Below, one piece after another: positions 14,646 to 25,215 of a stretch of DNA of 64,000 nucleotides. The notes below the pieces were generated by a model that was given only the letters and a program-made list of their open reading frames with translations, was not told the DNA's origin and ran no database searches. The translations under genes were made by a program, and so were the position numbers. Within the stretch, counting starts at the first letter, position 1; each line of letters opens with the position of its first letter. This stretch comes from Margaritifera margaritifera (lineage: Eukaryota > Mollusca > Bivalvia > Unionida > Margaritiferidae). Location: the NCBI GenBank assembly GCA_029931535.1, contig JAQPZY010000679.1, forward strand, positions 267,874 through 331,873, read 5' to 3'.

Positions 14646-16670
14646 CTGAAAAACAAATAAGAATTCCATCCGGTGGTTAATACCACAGAAAAGTAAGGAG
14701 AAAAATCGTATGAATATATCTAATAAATGTAGCTTTGGGATACTCGGGACGTTACTTTTTTTTAATCTACGGGTGATCAACAGAAACATACATGTAAAAA
14801 AAATGAATTTATAGTGATAAATCTCAGTAAATACACCAAATATGCGCAATCATGTACACATATTTCATCGTCTTCAATTTACTATTGATGTGTCAATTCT
14901 TATGCAAAACTACTTTTTTTTTAAAGCTTGGTGACCATTTGTAAGGGATTTAGATATAAAGGACCGGATGTATTATCTGTAGCTTATCCATCCTTTGTAA
15001 AGCAGTTGTATCTCTCGTGAAATGAATGACTAATTATCAGATTACCGTAGGTACGAAAACGCACAGCCAGGGTATATAGAAATTTTATCATGATCAAAGG
15101 ACATTCAACATTTCCTTGTCTCTTTCAGATGAGGGTCGAATATTCTAACATGAAAAGGAAAAAGCCGGAAACGATCCGAATGGATCCATATAAGGACAAT
15201 GGTCAGAAAGATTACCTGCCTCAAGTCCTACATGCGCTGTAAAAATGAGTGAAAATATTCTCTTTTTTTTTTGCAGAAGTGCACACAAATCTTCAGCGAA
15301 CGACATGATAAATTGCTAAAAGGTGGAAAATTAAAATGTTATGTTCACACTGGTCAACAAAATGCAATTGTATACTGCCCCTTTTGTTCACACGAGTTCA
15401 CAGAAGTTCACTAGGTTTCAGAAAGAAGTTTAGGATTACAGATAAAGGTAAATATGTAAAAAGAATGTAAATAAAGGCAGTTTTCCCCATTCACTTCAAT
15501 TACCTGTGTGATATAATTGCATCGATCAAATATAACCAGATCTCCACGCCCTCCATTGACAGACTTCGTTTCACTTTAATATCTAGCAGTTTTTCATCAT
15601 GCAAAGTAACTCCATATTTTGCCTGTGGAGTTCGTAAGCTATTAACGTTTACGCTGAAAACATCTTTCAAATTATTTACAAAATAAGCAATGACCAAAAT
15701 CAATCAATGTCCAAATCAATTTTTTAAAATATCTTATGTTAAAATAGTCAGAGTCACTTTAAATAATTTTAAAATGGAATTATAATTTTTTTGAATGAGC
15801 AACAGAGTAGGTCTTTTATAGAAATAATCTTGGATATTTCATTCTTCAGTACTTTTTCATCCACTTTAGACCGTGTACGTTAATTCAAGATAAGACTTTG
15901 ATGTATCATTTTTTTAAATATAAAAAACCAAGGCCATTAAGAAGTAACAGTCCACCATTTTTATTTTTATAAAATGTCTATGACACCATGTTCAGAGTAA
16001 AGGGCCCAAAATACAAGTTTTTTAAAAAGAAACATTAAAGAGATTCGTGATTACTATGTTCTATCGAAAAAAACAACAGCCCTGAAAACTTACAAAAGTC
16101 ACCAATTATTCAATCCAGACAAAAGCATGAAAGGAACTTAAATTGTTAAGCCTAAATCGATAAGATAAAATTATTAAGTTATGTTTGGAATGATGAGCCC
16201 TGGAGTCTCCCAACAGTCACTTATTAATTCAGTAATTCAAATAATTTTTTCAACTTATTTAAATAACAAATACGCAAGTTACAACTGTGGTTCTGAAGGA
16301 CAAGATCTTACCAAAAAGTAAAGAAATTAACAATTACTGGGTTATACCAAAGTTTCGGGCCTTTGGACCCAATAGGATAAGTTATATATTAATTCAGTAA
16401 TTTAAATAATCAATAAAATTCATTTTAAAAAAAAGAGAATTTAACCAACTGATATAAATGATATATACTCATGAATTAAGTAAACTGGTGATAAAGATGA
16501 TATTAAGCGACTCGTTCGCTTTTGCTCTTTTTTGCTTTGATATTTAAGTGAATTTAATTTATTATTTTAATCGCTAAATTAATAAGTGACTTTTGTGAGT
16601 CTCCACGGTTTGATTTTTTGAAAATAGTGCGGGGGTTGAGGAGGCACATGTTGATGGACTAGAACCAGCG

Positions 16671-16802
<132 letters not shown>

Positions 16803-16867
16803 TGCTTGTGTTTTGTTTTGTTTTAAACAAAATAATCGAACAACATTCCCATTTTAATTACACTTCA

Positions 16868-17029
16868 GAATATTTTAGGATCTGAATAGATGCTGAATAT
16901 TTTAGGATCTGAATAGATGCTGAATATTTTAGGATCTGAATAGATGCTGAATATTTTAGGATCTGAATAGATGCTGAATATTTTAGGATCTGAATAGATG
17001 CTGAATATTTTAGGATCTGAATAGATGCT
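16868..17029. repeat. 27 bp tandem repeat, 6 copies
   Basis: Six perfect or near-perfect copies of 'gaatattttaggatctgaat' plus 'agatgct'; the uniformity suggests recent expansion. Confidence 0.92.
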
Positions 17030-17191
17030 GAACATGTCAGTCCCAGTGTTATATTCTGGCTTTTATTGTTTTATTTTTATGTTAAAATAGACCCGGATTT
17101 TGCCAACAAAACTTGAGTCTGGGCTTCAACCTAAGTCGAAAATCCTGGAATCTAAACTTTTCTATATCGTTTAAAAATAAGTCTGAGCTAA

Positions 17192-17296
17192 GACCATTCA
17201 CAGTCTAGACTCATCTTTAAGACTCTGACCATTCACAGTCTAGACTCATCTTTAAGACTCTGACCATTCACAGTCTAGACTCATCTTTAAGACTTA
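17192..17296. repeat. 35 bp tandem repeat, 3 copies
   Basis: Unit 'gaccattcacagtctagact' plus 'catctttaagactct', starting at 17192, 17227 and 17262. Confidence 0.9.
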
Positions 17297-17327
17297 TGTT
17301 GGTGAAATTGTTCTGACTCAAAACAAA

Positions 17328-17583
17328 ACACGAATGCGGTTTTTTATTTATTACATAATTCCTTATTACGCTTTCCTAATATTTTTAGCTATACATTGTG
17401 AATAGCATTTAAAACAAAATGGGATTTATAAAAGTCTGATTCGGTGTATCTAGGCATATCGACGCGCTAACATCGGTGAAAACACCAAGATAGTTCCAGT
17501 CCGGGAATGTGATGCGGTAATAAAGATTGACCATCCGTATCCAACACCAGATCAACCGTGAAAGATTAAATGGATATATAATT
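17328..17583. repeat. Dispersed repeat, copy 2 (pair with 10295-10540)
   Basis: 'ggttttttatttattacata', 'tctgattcggtgtatc' and 'gtgaaaacaccaagatagtt' followed by 'gaccatccgtatccaa' match copy 1 in order and orientation. Confidence 0.6.
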
Positions 17584-17859
17584 AAAGATGGTATCACACG
17601 ATGGGGATCATAGAACCTTCAATCACAGGACAACTTGTCTTAAACAGTCACATCATGGAATAGGGAACGTCATCTCCAAAGGCAGGTCAATTGGTTCATA
17701 AAAGAGGTTAATTACTACAACTAGTTCTTTTCGGGACCTTAAAAAACTGACTTTTAAACTATGTGAATGCTTAAGACATGTGACCTTTAAAACAGGACTG
17801 ATTGAAAATAGAACAGTACTATTTTCTGCGGACTGCTGTTCAAGGTGCTTTACTATAAG

Positions 17860-18030
17860 GGAGCCGTTGTAACTCAGTTGGTCAAAGCTTTGGACTAATA
17901 ATCCAAGGGTCGCAATGCCGGACCAGGTTAGCCAGGGACGGCTGCCGAAGTGCGTCCTTGGAAATGACACTGAGCTCCCATTTCATAGGCATGGTATAGC
18001 CAATAAGGTGTTAAAAGTGCCCTTAAAACC
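17860..18030 (+). mobile_element. tRNA-derived SINE (family B), second copy
   Basis: 'gttgtaactcagttggtcaa' resembles a tRNA A-box region, followed by 'aataatccaagggtcgcaat' and a body matching 55140-55325 ('gtccttgg', 'agctcccatttcataggcat'). It sits in an intron of the MAM gene, opposite to the gene's strand. Confidence 0.65.
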
Positions 18031-19340
18031 AACCAACCCATCATTAACATAATGAGGAAAAAGGGCTTGCTCCAAATGAAGGACTAACAACTGAAAATAA
18101 ATGTGCAATCTATTAAAAAATATAAACATATACAGCATACCATAAGAAAGTAAGACAGATAACGGTGCACCTTTACGTATGTCACACGAGGACACATATG
18201 GAAAGGCGAGATTCAGTAAGGAGAGTTTACTGCTTTGGTATGGTCAGGAGACAATAGGATTCATTGGAACGGTTCCACAGACCCATTCTTTTGTTTAACC
18301 CCTATCTACTTCGTTGCTTTTAATCTTCACCGGTGTATAAGACAGATATACTGGATGTTCCTACATCAGCCAGGTGCACTGGATTTTAAAAGTTGATTTT
18401 CCAGTAAATTGACGGTTAAAAACAACATATACAGGCTTTCATCATATGTTGCTACACAACTGACTGTGAGCACTCTATATAGTAGGTGCTTATAGGACCC
18501 ACGGTACTAATTATATCAAAAAAGGGGAACCAGTCTAGAAATGGGTGAAGATAAAATAGAGTATATATGGGTTTGGCTGGCCAGGATTGGTTGATAATGA
18601 AAGCAGAATTTTAGTAAAAAGAATCTTTTGAGAGCTTATCCTAGTTGCAACTGAAAAAAAAGAGACAATGTTTTATTGATGGAATTTCAGTCCTTGTACA
18701 GATTTGAGTTTGGAAAACTCATTACTGAAATTAGCACCTGACTGTTTGGTGCGGAATTGAAAACACATGTTTCAAACACATGTAAATCCAGAATATGCCG
18801 CGGCTCAAATGGTTATCTCAATACAGAAGCTGTCATCAAGGATATGTCTATACCGATAAAAATATAGGTTTGATAATGAATATTCCGAAATTTAAAGTTA
18901 TTGAATTTTCAATATCATGGTGTTTGCATAGGTTTACAATAGAAGCTGAATTAGTAACATGAGTTCTGGATGGGGTGCTATGGAAGACGATTCCAGTGAC
19001 TAATTGCTTATGGAATGACGCTACGCTATGATTGCAGCGTCTGTTGATAAAACAGGCCTGTAGAGCTTTGACTGCTGGTTCTGTCTGGATTTATCACTTT
19101 TTAAGGAAATGACATAGATTGATTCAGCACACTCCAACATCCTCTCAAGGGGAAATTAACAAGTGGTTTCAGTTCTTCTCCAACATTTATGTTTACTGAG
19201 TTATGTTCATTGTGCATATATCAAGAAAATAGAATGCTTTATAAAATGAATTAATTTTAAAGTAAACTAACACCTTTTTTGTCTTCCTGCTTGTTTCCTA
19301 CTGCTATAGTATGACATTATTAATCAACATTCTATTTAGA

Positions 19341-20280
19341 ACATACCAACTTACAGACTGTGAGTGTGCCAACGCGGCGGCTGTATATATGGTAATAGAA
19401 CATACCAACTTACAGACTGTGAATGTGCCAATATGGCGGCTGTATATATGGTAATAGAACATACCAACTTATAGACTGTGAGTGTGCCAACATGGCGGCT
19501 GTATAGATGGTAATAGAACATACGAACTTATAGATTGTGAGTGTACCAACATGGCTACCGTACATATGGTAATAAAACATACCAGCTTATAGACTGTGAG
19601 TGTGCCAACATGGCGGCTGTATAGATGGTAATAGAACATAACAACTTAGAGACTGTGAGTGCGCCAACATGGCGACCGTACATATGGTAATAAAACATAC
19701 CAGCTTATAGACTGTGAGTGTTCCAACATGGCGGCTGTATGGATGGTAATAGAACATAACAACTTAGAGACTGTGAGTGTGCCAACATGGCGAACTTACA
19801 TATGGTAATAAAACATACCAGCTTATAGACTGTGAGTGTTCCAACATGGCGGCTGTATAGATGGTAATAGAACATAACAACTTAGAGACTGTGAGTGTGC
19901 CAACATGGCGACCGTACATATGGTAATAGAACATAACAACTTAGAGACTGTGAGTGTGCCAACATGGCGACCGTACATATGGTAATAGAACATAACAACT
20001 TAGAGACTGTGAGTGTGCCAATATGGCGGCTGTATAGATGGTAATAGAACATAACAACTTAGAGACTGTGAGTGTGCAAACATGGCGGCTGTATAGATGG
20101 TAATAGAACATAACAACTTAGAGACTGTGAGTGTGCCAATATGGCGGCTGTATAGATGGTAATAGAACATACCAACTTACAGACTGTGAGTGTGCCAACA
20201 TGGCGATTGTATATATCGTGATAAAACATACCAGCTTATAGACTGTGAGTGTGCCAACATGGCGACCGTACATATGGTAA
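19341..20280 (-). repeat. 59 bp minisatellite made of exon end plus splice donor, ~16 copies
   Basis: Sixteen head-to-tail units of about 59 bp. The last unit (20222-20280) overlaps the 3' end of the 20232-20383 MAM exon and its GTATGT donor, so each unit is roughly 49 bp of coding sequence plus 10 bp of intron. On the minus strand most units still read YHMYGRHVGTL or close variants. About nine units, including the real one, keep GTATGT at the donor position; the others carry a G-to-T change there (ttatgt). Units 5 to 10 alternate between two variants, pointing to a 118 bp higher-order repeat. Confidence 0.9.
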
Positions 20281-20383
20281 TAAAACTCGATACACTGATT
20301 GGACAGACCACGATATCGGGGCGAGTACAGCAATGCGTTCTGACCTTTACCCTTCCCAGACGCCTCGATATACATGTAATGAC
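20232..20383 (-). CDS. MAM-domain gene, second visible exon (central MAM segment)
   Basis: The exon begins after CTTTCAG (acceptor at 20386-20384) with GT, completing the Gly codon left by the 27329-27484 exon. It ends in phase 0 before a GTATGT donor at 20231. The product reads GHYMYIEASG, then ALLYSPRY, then CIEFYYHMYGRHVGTLTVYK. This matches the MAM core, where 'YMYIEAS' and 'C-x-EFxYHMYG--GTLxVY' are hallmarks; the Cys is the third conserved one. Its 3' end is the terminal member of a 16-copy, 59 bp tandem array running into the following intron, so the authentic donor is followed by many near-copies of the same exon/donor border. A decayed copy of this exon's 5' half lies about 180 bp upstream in the preceding intron. 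Confidence 0.9.
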
Positions 20384-20479
20384 CTGAAAGAAAAAGAAAG
20401 AGAAATACATGCATTTACAACTTTTTTCTTTCAAATGTTGTTGTTGTTGTCGTCGTTTGTTTGTTTTTACATAAGAGGC

Positions 20480-20561
20480 TTGTTTGACAGAGTGCGACAA
20501 TATAATAATATGCGTTTTGACGTTCTCTTTTCCCCAAAAGCGTCAATATACACGTGATGAA
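20480..20561 (-). pseudogene. Decayed duplicate of the second MAM exon (pseudo-exon)
   Basis: Read on the minus strand, an AG (in TCTTAG) is followed by a segment encoding VHHVYIDAFGE, then ILLY, then LSN. The intact exon begins GHYMYIEASGK, with ALLY and LSN at equivalent places. The DNA is also alignable: 'tgcgttttgac' and 'gcgtcaatatacacgtgatga' resemble 'tgcgttctgac' and 'gcctcgatatacatgtaatga' of the real exon. The acceptor AG is kept. After LSN the similarity stops and an in-frame TAA follows shortly, with no Cys-x-EF-YHMYG part. It is therefore a truncated exon copy, not a usable alternative exon. Confidence 0.6.
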
Positions 20562-21148
20562 CTAAGACGGATAAAAAAGAAGGACAAAAGGAAAGAAGGA
20601 AGTAAGGAATCAAGCCCCAAACATATCTAATACGTCATGTAAAATATAAAGATACCTGTATCGCCTTGCATGTGTAAAAAAAAATCCCGATCATTTCGCT
20701 TCGTGAACCCAAGGGACGACAGTTCTCTTTCGAATGACTTTCCGTAAGAACTGGAATGAATTGTGGGCAGTTTTCTTTTTCAGTAATTTGATATATAATC
20801 TTTTGTATATTTTACTGACGGCACTAAATACATCTGAAAACAAAGTAAATATAAATCTATAAGTTTTACACTAAAATCCTGAAAGAGTTTCCTCTTTTTT
20901 TGTAACCTTTTATTTTCTGGTGCAAAAACTTAAAGACTTACACATGTACTTCGAAAGATACACGTCTACCATTCTCGCCATTCTACAGATAGCATGTATA
21001 AAGGCTGTATTTTATTTTCTTGGTTCATATTCACATATCTAGTAATTGTCCTTTTCTTGGGAATATGTATTATTTGCAGAAACGACCCACTAAACGTTGC
21101 AAGACATACATACGAACTAGATTAATGTATAATACCCAACGAACAATG

Positions 21149-21270
21149 ATATCTGCCGTCGCTTAAGGCATCGGCAGATTATGGTCTATACTGTTCCCGT
21201 ATAGTCATCACCATAACAAACACCATAGACCCTCGCCTGTGTTTGGCAGATCTGGGTCTATGATGTCCGC
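21149..21270. repeat. Two decayed hairpin-MITE cores in tandem
   Basis: 'atctgccgtcgcttaaggca' with 'gcagattatggtctatac', and then 'accatagaccctcgcctgtg' with 'ggcagatctgggtctatgat', each resemble the reverse complement of the core of the 36611-36749 element. The terminal CCGTAT repeats are absent. Confidence 0.5.
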
Positions 21271-21682
21271 AGTCGGAACCACGTTATCCATGGGTAAATA
21301 CAGTAAAAATAAGGTGGTTCTTGTTCCGAATGATCGATGGGAATAACAAAATTTTACTTAATCCGAGCGGTTTCGAATGTAATGAAAGAAGGTAAACTAT
21401 TAATGTGGGGAGGACCGAGAGTCGGGAGAATGGGCATAAACATCCTGAAACTGACATGCGTGATACATCGTCAAAAGCTGAAAAGTAGTCCCAAGCTTAC
21501 CTCGTTACCACAATCTGCAAATATTTAACGGCATTATCCGAGAATATAACTACAACGAGTCGTAAGTTTTATAACTAGTTGGTAATAATATTGTTTGTTG
21601 AGTTCTCTTACATCTAGAAGAAGAGCTCAAAATCGTACCATTTTCTCTTAAGATCATACATTGATCTATTTAATTTGTCCGG

Positions 21683-21684
<2 letters not shown>

Positions 21685-21760
<76 letters not shown>
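21685..21760. repeat. (CT)n microsatellite
   Basis: About 38 uninterrupted CT repeats in a MAM-gene intron. Confidence 0.95.
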
Positions 21761-21763
<3 letters not shown>

Positions 21764-22233
21764 GACTGGTTTGGAGTTTAGCGAGATTTGCATGTTATTT
21801 TATGTGTTGATTAAAAGGTAACCAGCTATATAAAAAAATAATAATAAAGGAAATGAAAAATAAAAAATTCTTATTATCAATTTGTACAAGGATTTTGTCA
21901 GAGAGCCAACACTTGGCAATTGTCAAACAAATTAGTAAATAAAAAGATTAGAAGAGATCAAGACAACAGCAAATTTAGATGAATTTTGCCGTAGCCAACT
22001 GTCACCACAAGATGTTTGAGACTTGTTTCTTGATCAGTTTTCTAAAATGTGATACAGTACTACGAAATGAGATACAGTACCACAAAATGTGATGCAGTAT
22101 CACAACCTGAGACTTTTAAATCTCTCAACAAAGTGTTTTATCTAATTGCAAGGAAATTGCGTAAGCGTAAAAATAAATCATTTACATAAATAAGTGTAAC
22201 TTAACGTCAAGTGCCTAGTTGTCCACACGCACC

Positions 22234-22235
<2 letters not shown>

Positions 22236-22301
<66 letters not shown>
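22236..22301. repeat. (AT)n microsatellite
   Basis: About 33 AT repeats. Confidence 0.95.
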
Positions 22302-22303
<2 letters not shown>

Positions 22304-22721
22304 CAATAGACGAGTCTCTGGACATCAAAGAATACGTTAGTGACAATAATCTTCTATTCTTGTAAAAAAAACAGCCTTAACTTCTGCGCTTTTTCTAAGA
22401 CAGACTACATTTGCAAATTTCAATCTATCCTCTAAGGTGGTATCTATATCAAATCAATGTGGATGATTAGGAAAATTGAGGATCGCCTTCATGTTTCTTC
22501 ATTACCTCTTTGATAGACAATCGTTAATGCTCGGGGAAACAACAACATTTGGATAAAAGAAACTTCCTTATGTTGTGTAAAACCCTTTTGATTCGATACA
22601 TTTGACATTGAAATTAGTTAAGTGCTGTTTTGCTTTTATGTGCGTTTCAGCACGCAAATTTGTGAATGGACTTTCTTAAGAAAGATGAAAGTCGTGATTC
22701 ATACTATATATACCACCCCAA

Positions 22722-23285
22722 TGTCTCAAACTTACAATATACCACTCTACCATACCTCAAACTTACAACATACCACTCTACCATACCTCAAACTTACAAC
22801 ATACCACTCTACCATACCTCAAACTTACAATATACCACTCTACCATACCTCAAACTTACAACATACCACTCTACCATACCTCAGAGTTACAACATACCAC
22901 TCTACCATACCTCAAACTTACAACATATCACTCTACCATACCTCAAACTTACAACATACCACTCTACCATACCTCAAACTTACAACATACCACTCTACCA
23001 TACCTTAGAGTTACAACATACCACTCTACCATACCTCAAACTTACAACATACCACTCTACCATACCTCAAACTTACAACATACCACTGAACTATACCTCA
23101 AACTTACAACATACCACTCTACCATACCTCAAATTTACAACATACCACTCTACCATACCTCAAACTTACAACAGATCCCTTTAACATCCCGATGTCCCAA
23201 GCTTACAACATACCACTCAACCATACCTCAAACTTACAACAGATCACTTTAACATCCCGATGTCCCAAACTTACAACACATCACC
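22722..23285. repeat. 31 bp minisatellite, ~18 copies, with degenerate outliers
   Basis: Unit 'ataccactctaccatacctc' plus 'aaacttacaac'. The 3' units turn into a variant with 'agatcactttaacatcccga'. Further separate units occur at 23766-23875. All three frames lack stops over many units, which produces long open frames without coding meaning. Confidence 0.9.
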
Positions 23286-23924
23286 CTATAACCCCAGTGC
23301 CCCAAACGTACAACAGATCACCCCAAACTTCATAAGTTCCGGCGTTTTTCAAACCGATCACTTCTATTCAGGCATTATGGGATTGCGGACCACGTGCAAT
23401 ATTTATTTACCTAGAAAATTGAAGAACTTAACAACGTGCAAAAATTACACACCTCCGAAACTGAAGATTTCACAACGGAAGTGCTCCAATGAGCGTGGGC
23501 AACTTTATGTTTTGCAAAAAACACATGTTAACACATTTTTACGAAGAATTTTACTTAGTTCAAATTACAATCAATTAGATTGACCTTATCAAGTCATCAC
23601 AACAAATAAAGTCAAGGGGCCAAGTGTTTGGAAATATTTTGTTAAACTCTTAACATACATACGTGTCCGACAAGTTGGTCGGCGTAGGGATAATATCCAA
23701 AATTGTATAGTAAATCGCCAGAAAGGAGAGGCGCTTACTTAGCGGCGATGGTGCAGAGTGCAAATCACCCTACCACCCCAATGCACCAAACTTACAACAG
23801 ATAACCTACCAACCCGATGTCCCAATGTTACAACAGATCACCCTGCCACCCCAATGTCCCAAACTTGTAATAGAGCATTCGGAAACAGTGGTACCAAATC
23901 GACTCTTCCGAACGTGTGAAGGGC

Positions 23925-24410
23925 ACATTTCAAGAAGTTCCTATGTTTGCATACCGTCGACCTAAAAATATCAAGTGCCATCTGTTACGTGCCAAGGTAA
24001 CTTCAGACAGGACCACATGTGCAGGCACATACATTGCGAAGACAAGTGATGCCTAATCTGCAAACATATGCCCGAGACCAAATCGTTCCGAAATTTGGCT
24101 ACATGAGTTAGCTTTACAATCAATCAGAAGTGGAGCCAATAATGTAATATCTCTCTTGACACGCAAAATATGTGGCATCCAAATATTTTGGCTAAACCCT
24201 TGACTAGAGAAAACGAATGAATAACTATAAAAGTCATATTCGCAATAAAATCAATGCGAAACTCGCTAAGCACCGCAACTCAACAGGGAATTCAGAAGAG
24301 TTCCTCGAGATATTACCGATCAAGCCGAATCCGGGGTGGACTGATATAGAACGCACACGTAAGAACTATGCTTGATTCTGCAACTTAAAACTCATGGGAA
24401 ATTTGGTCTA
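23925..24410 (+). pseudogene. Penelope-like element fragment with GIY-YIG-type nuclease remnant
   Basis: Three plus-strand frames joined by shifts give PMFAYRRPKNIKCHLLRAKV (23940 on), then ANNVISLLT near 24137-24165, then RMNNYKSHIRNKIN, AKHRNSTGN, PNPGWTDIER and RKNYA ending at a TGA where the family usually has an aromatic residue (24208-24370). This order ('-AYRRPK-LR--L-RA', 'S-NVIYL--C--C', 'R--NHKS-IR', 'HFN--GHS', 'NPNW-D-ER') is that of the C-terminal region of Penelope-like retroelements with a GIY-YIG endonuclease. It has a TAA at 24054-24056, frameshifts and missing residues. The assignment is from memory of the family, so moderately sure. Confidence 0.55.
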
Positions 24411-24550
24411 AATAAAAAAATAAAAATAAAACAATAACCTTCCCAATGCTGTTTTACCAATACTTTAGTCAAGCATCCGTTTATTACCCATACACAAATA
24501 TATGCTACAACTTTTACCCCATGTAAATACTCCTGGGCTCTTTACATGCA

Positions 24551-24589
<39 letters not shown>

Positions 24590-24601
24590 ATTATTATTAT
24601 T
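24551..24601. repeat. (ATT)n microsatellite
   Basis: About 16 ATT repeats with one interruption, close to the Penelope-like remnant. Confidence 0.95.
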
Positions 24602-24707
24602 TCTTTTTCAGTATCAAGCGACAACGAACTCATGACATATTTCATTTACTACCTTCTTCACGCATACCTTTACCGGGGCATAATTTTGTGTACATATTGA
24701 ACTTTCT

Positions 24708-24815
24708 CGCTACTCACGGTTTCCATCATTTGTCTTTTTTATATAATTATAAGTCATCGCTACTCACAGTTTCCATCATTTGTCTTTATCATAGAATTAG
24801 AAGTCATGGAATTAT
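24708..24815. repeat. 50 bp direct duplication
   Basis: 'cgctactcacggtttccatc' at 24708 and 'cgctactcacagtttccatc' at 24758, both followed by 'atttgtcttt'; a partial third unit ('aattataagtcactgc') follows. Confidence 0.8.
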
Positions 24816-24966
24816 AAGTCACTGCAATTTTCTTCTTCGTATTGATGACACATATTTGCGCGAATCATCGCACCTTAGATTATTTTGGATAGTTTCGCTA
24901 TTTTGATCCCAGCTCAAAATAGACATGTAATATGCTACTAATTTGTATCTCATTTTTTCATTTTTT

Positions 24967-25031
24967 GATTATTATTTTTTCATTATTTGGTTATTATTTT
25001 TTCATTATTTGGTTATTATTTTTTCATTATT
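24967..25031. repeat. ~23 bp T-rich tandem repeat, 3 copies
   Basis: Unit 'ttattattttttcattattt' with 'gg' joins. AT-rich, no function seen. Confidence 0.8.
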
Positions 25032-25039
25032 TTTATGGT

Positions 25040-25215
25040 TTTGTTTTTTGTAGATTTCTCCTGTCGTTCAAAAGTGTAAATAGTTCAGGTTTTCTGTCAT
25101 TTTTTGTATGATGTGTTAGTTTTGTTTTGATTTGTTGTTTCTACTCCTGAGTAAGAGCTAGAAAAGCTGGGAAACTATTTTCTAATTGCGCCAGTATATA
25201 CATATACATATATAA
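25040..25215 (+). repeat. Putative 3' tail of a Penelope-like element
   Basis: The segment around 'gagtaagagctagaaaagct' and 'gggaaactattttctaattg' followed by 'cgccagtatata' parallels 9558-9660 ('gaagagctcgtttatctcga', 'gagaaactgttttgtatttg', 'cgccgttata'). A similar motif with a GAAACGTTGAG core sits near the 3' end of many Penelope-like elements. It lies about 650 bp downstream of the GIY-YIG remnant on the same strand, which fits one decayed element. Confidence 0.4.

Noticed and set aside
15504..15653. Exon-like segment on the minus strand (TTTTCAG ... CACACAG|GTAATT) between MAM exons two and three
   Set aside because: In the phase required by the neighbouring exons it hits a stop within four codons, and MAM residues are already contiguous without it. 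The other frame has no recognisable motif.
22622..23184. Open frames of 128 and 172 codons, plus strand
   Set aside because: Products of the 31 bp minisatellite.
22722..23285. Regularly spaced repeats resembling a CRISPR array
   Set aside because: Units are contiguous without unique spacers, and the sequence is eukaryotic; the same holds for the arrays at 13.6, 38.9, 42.6 and 61.2 kb.
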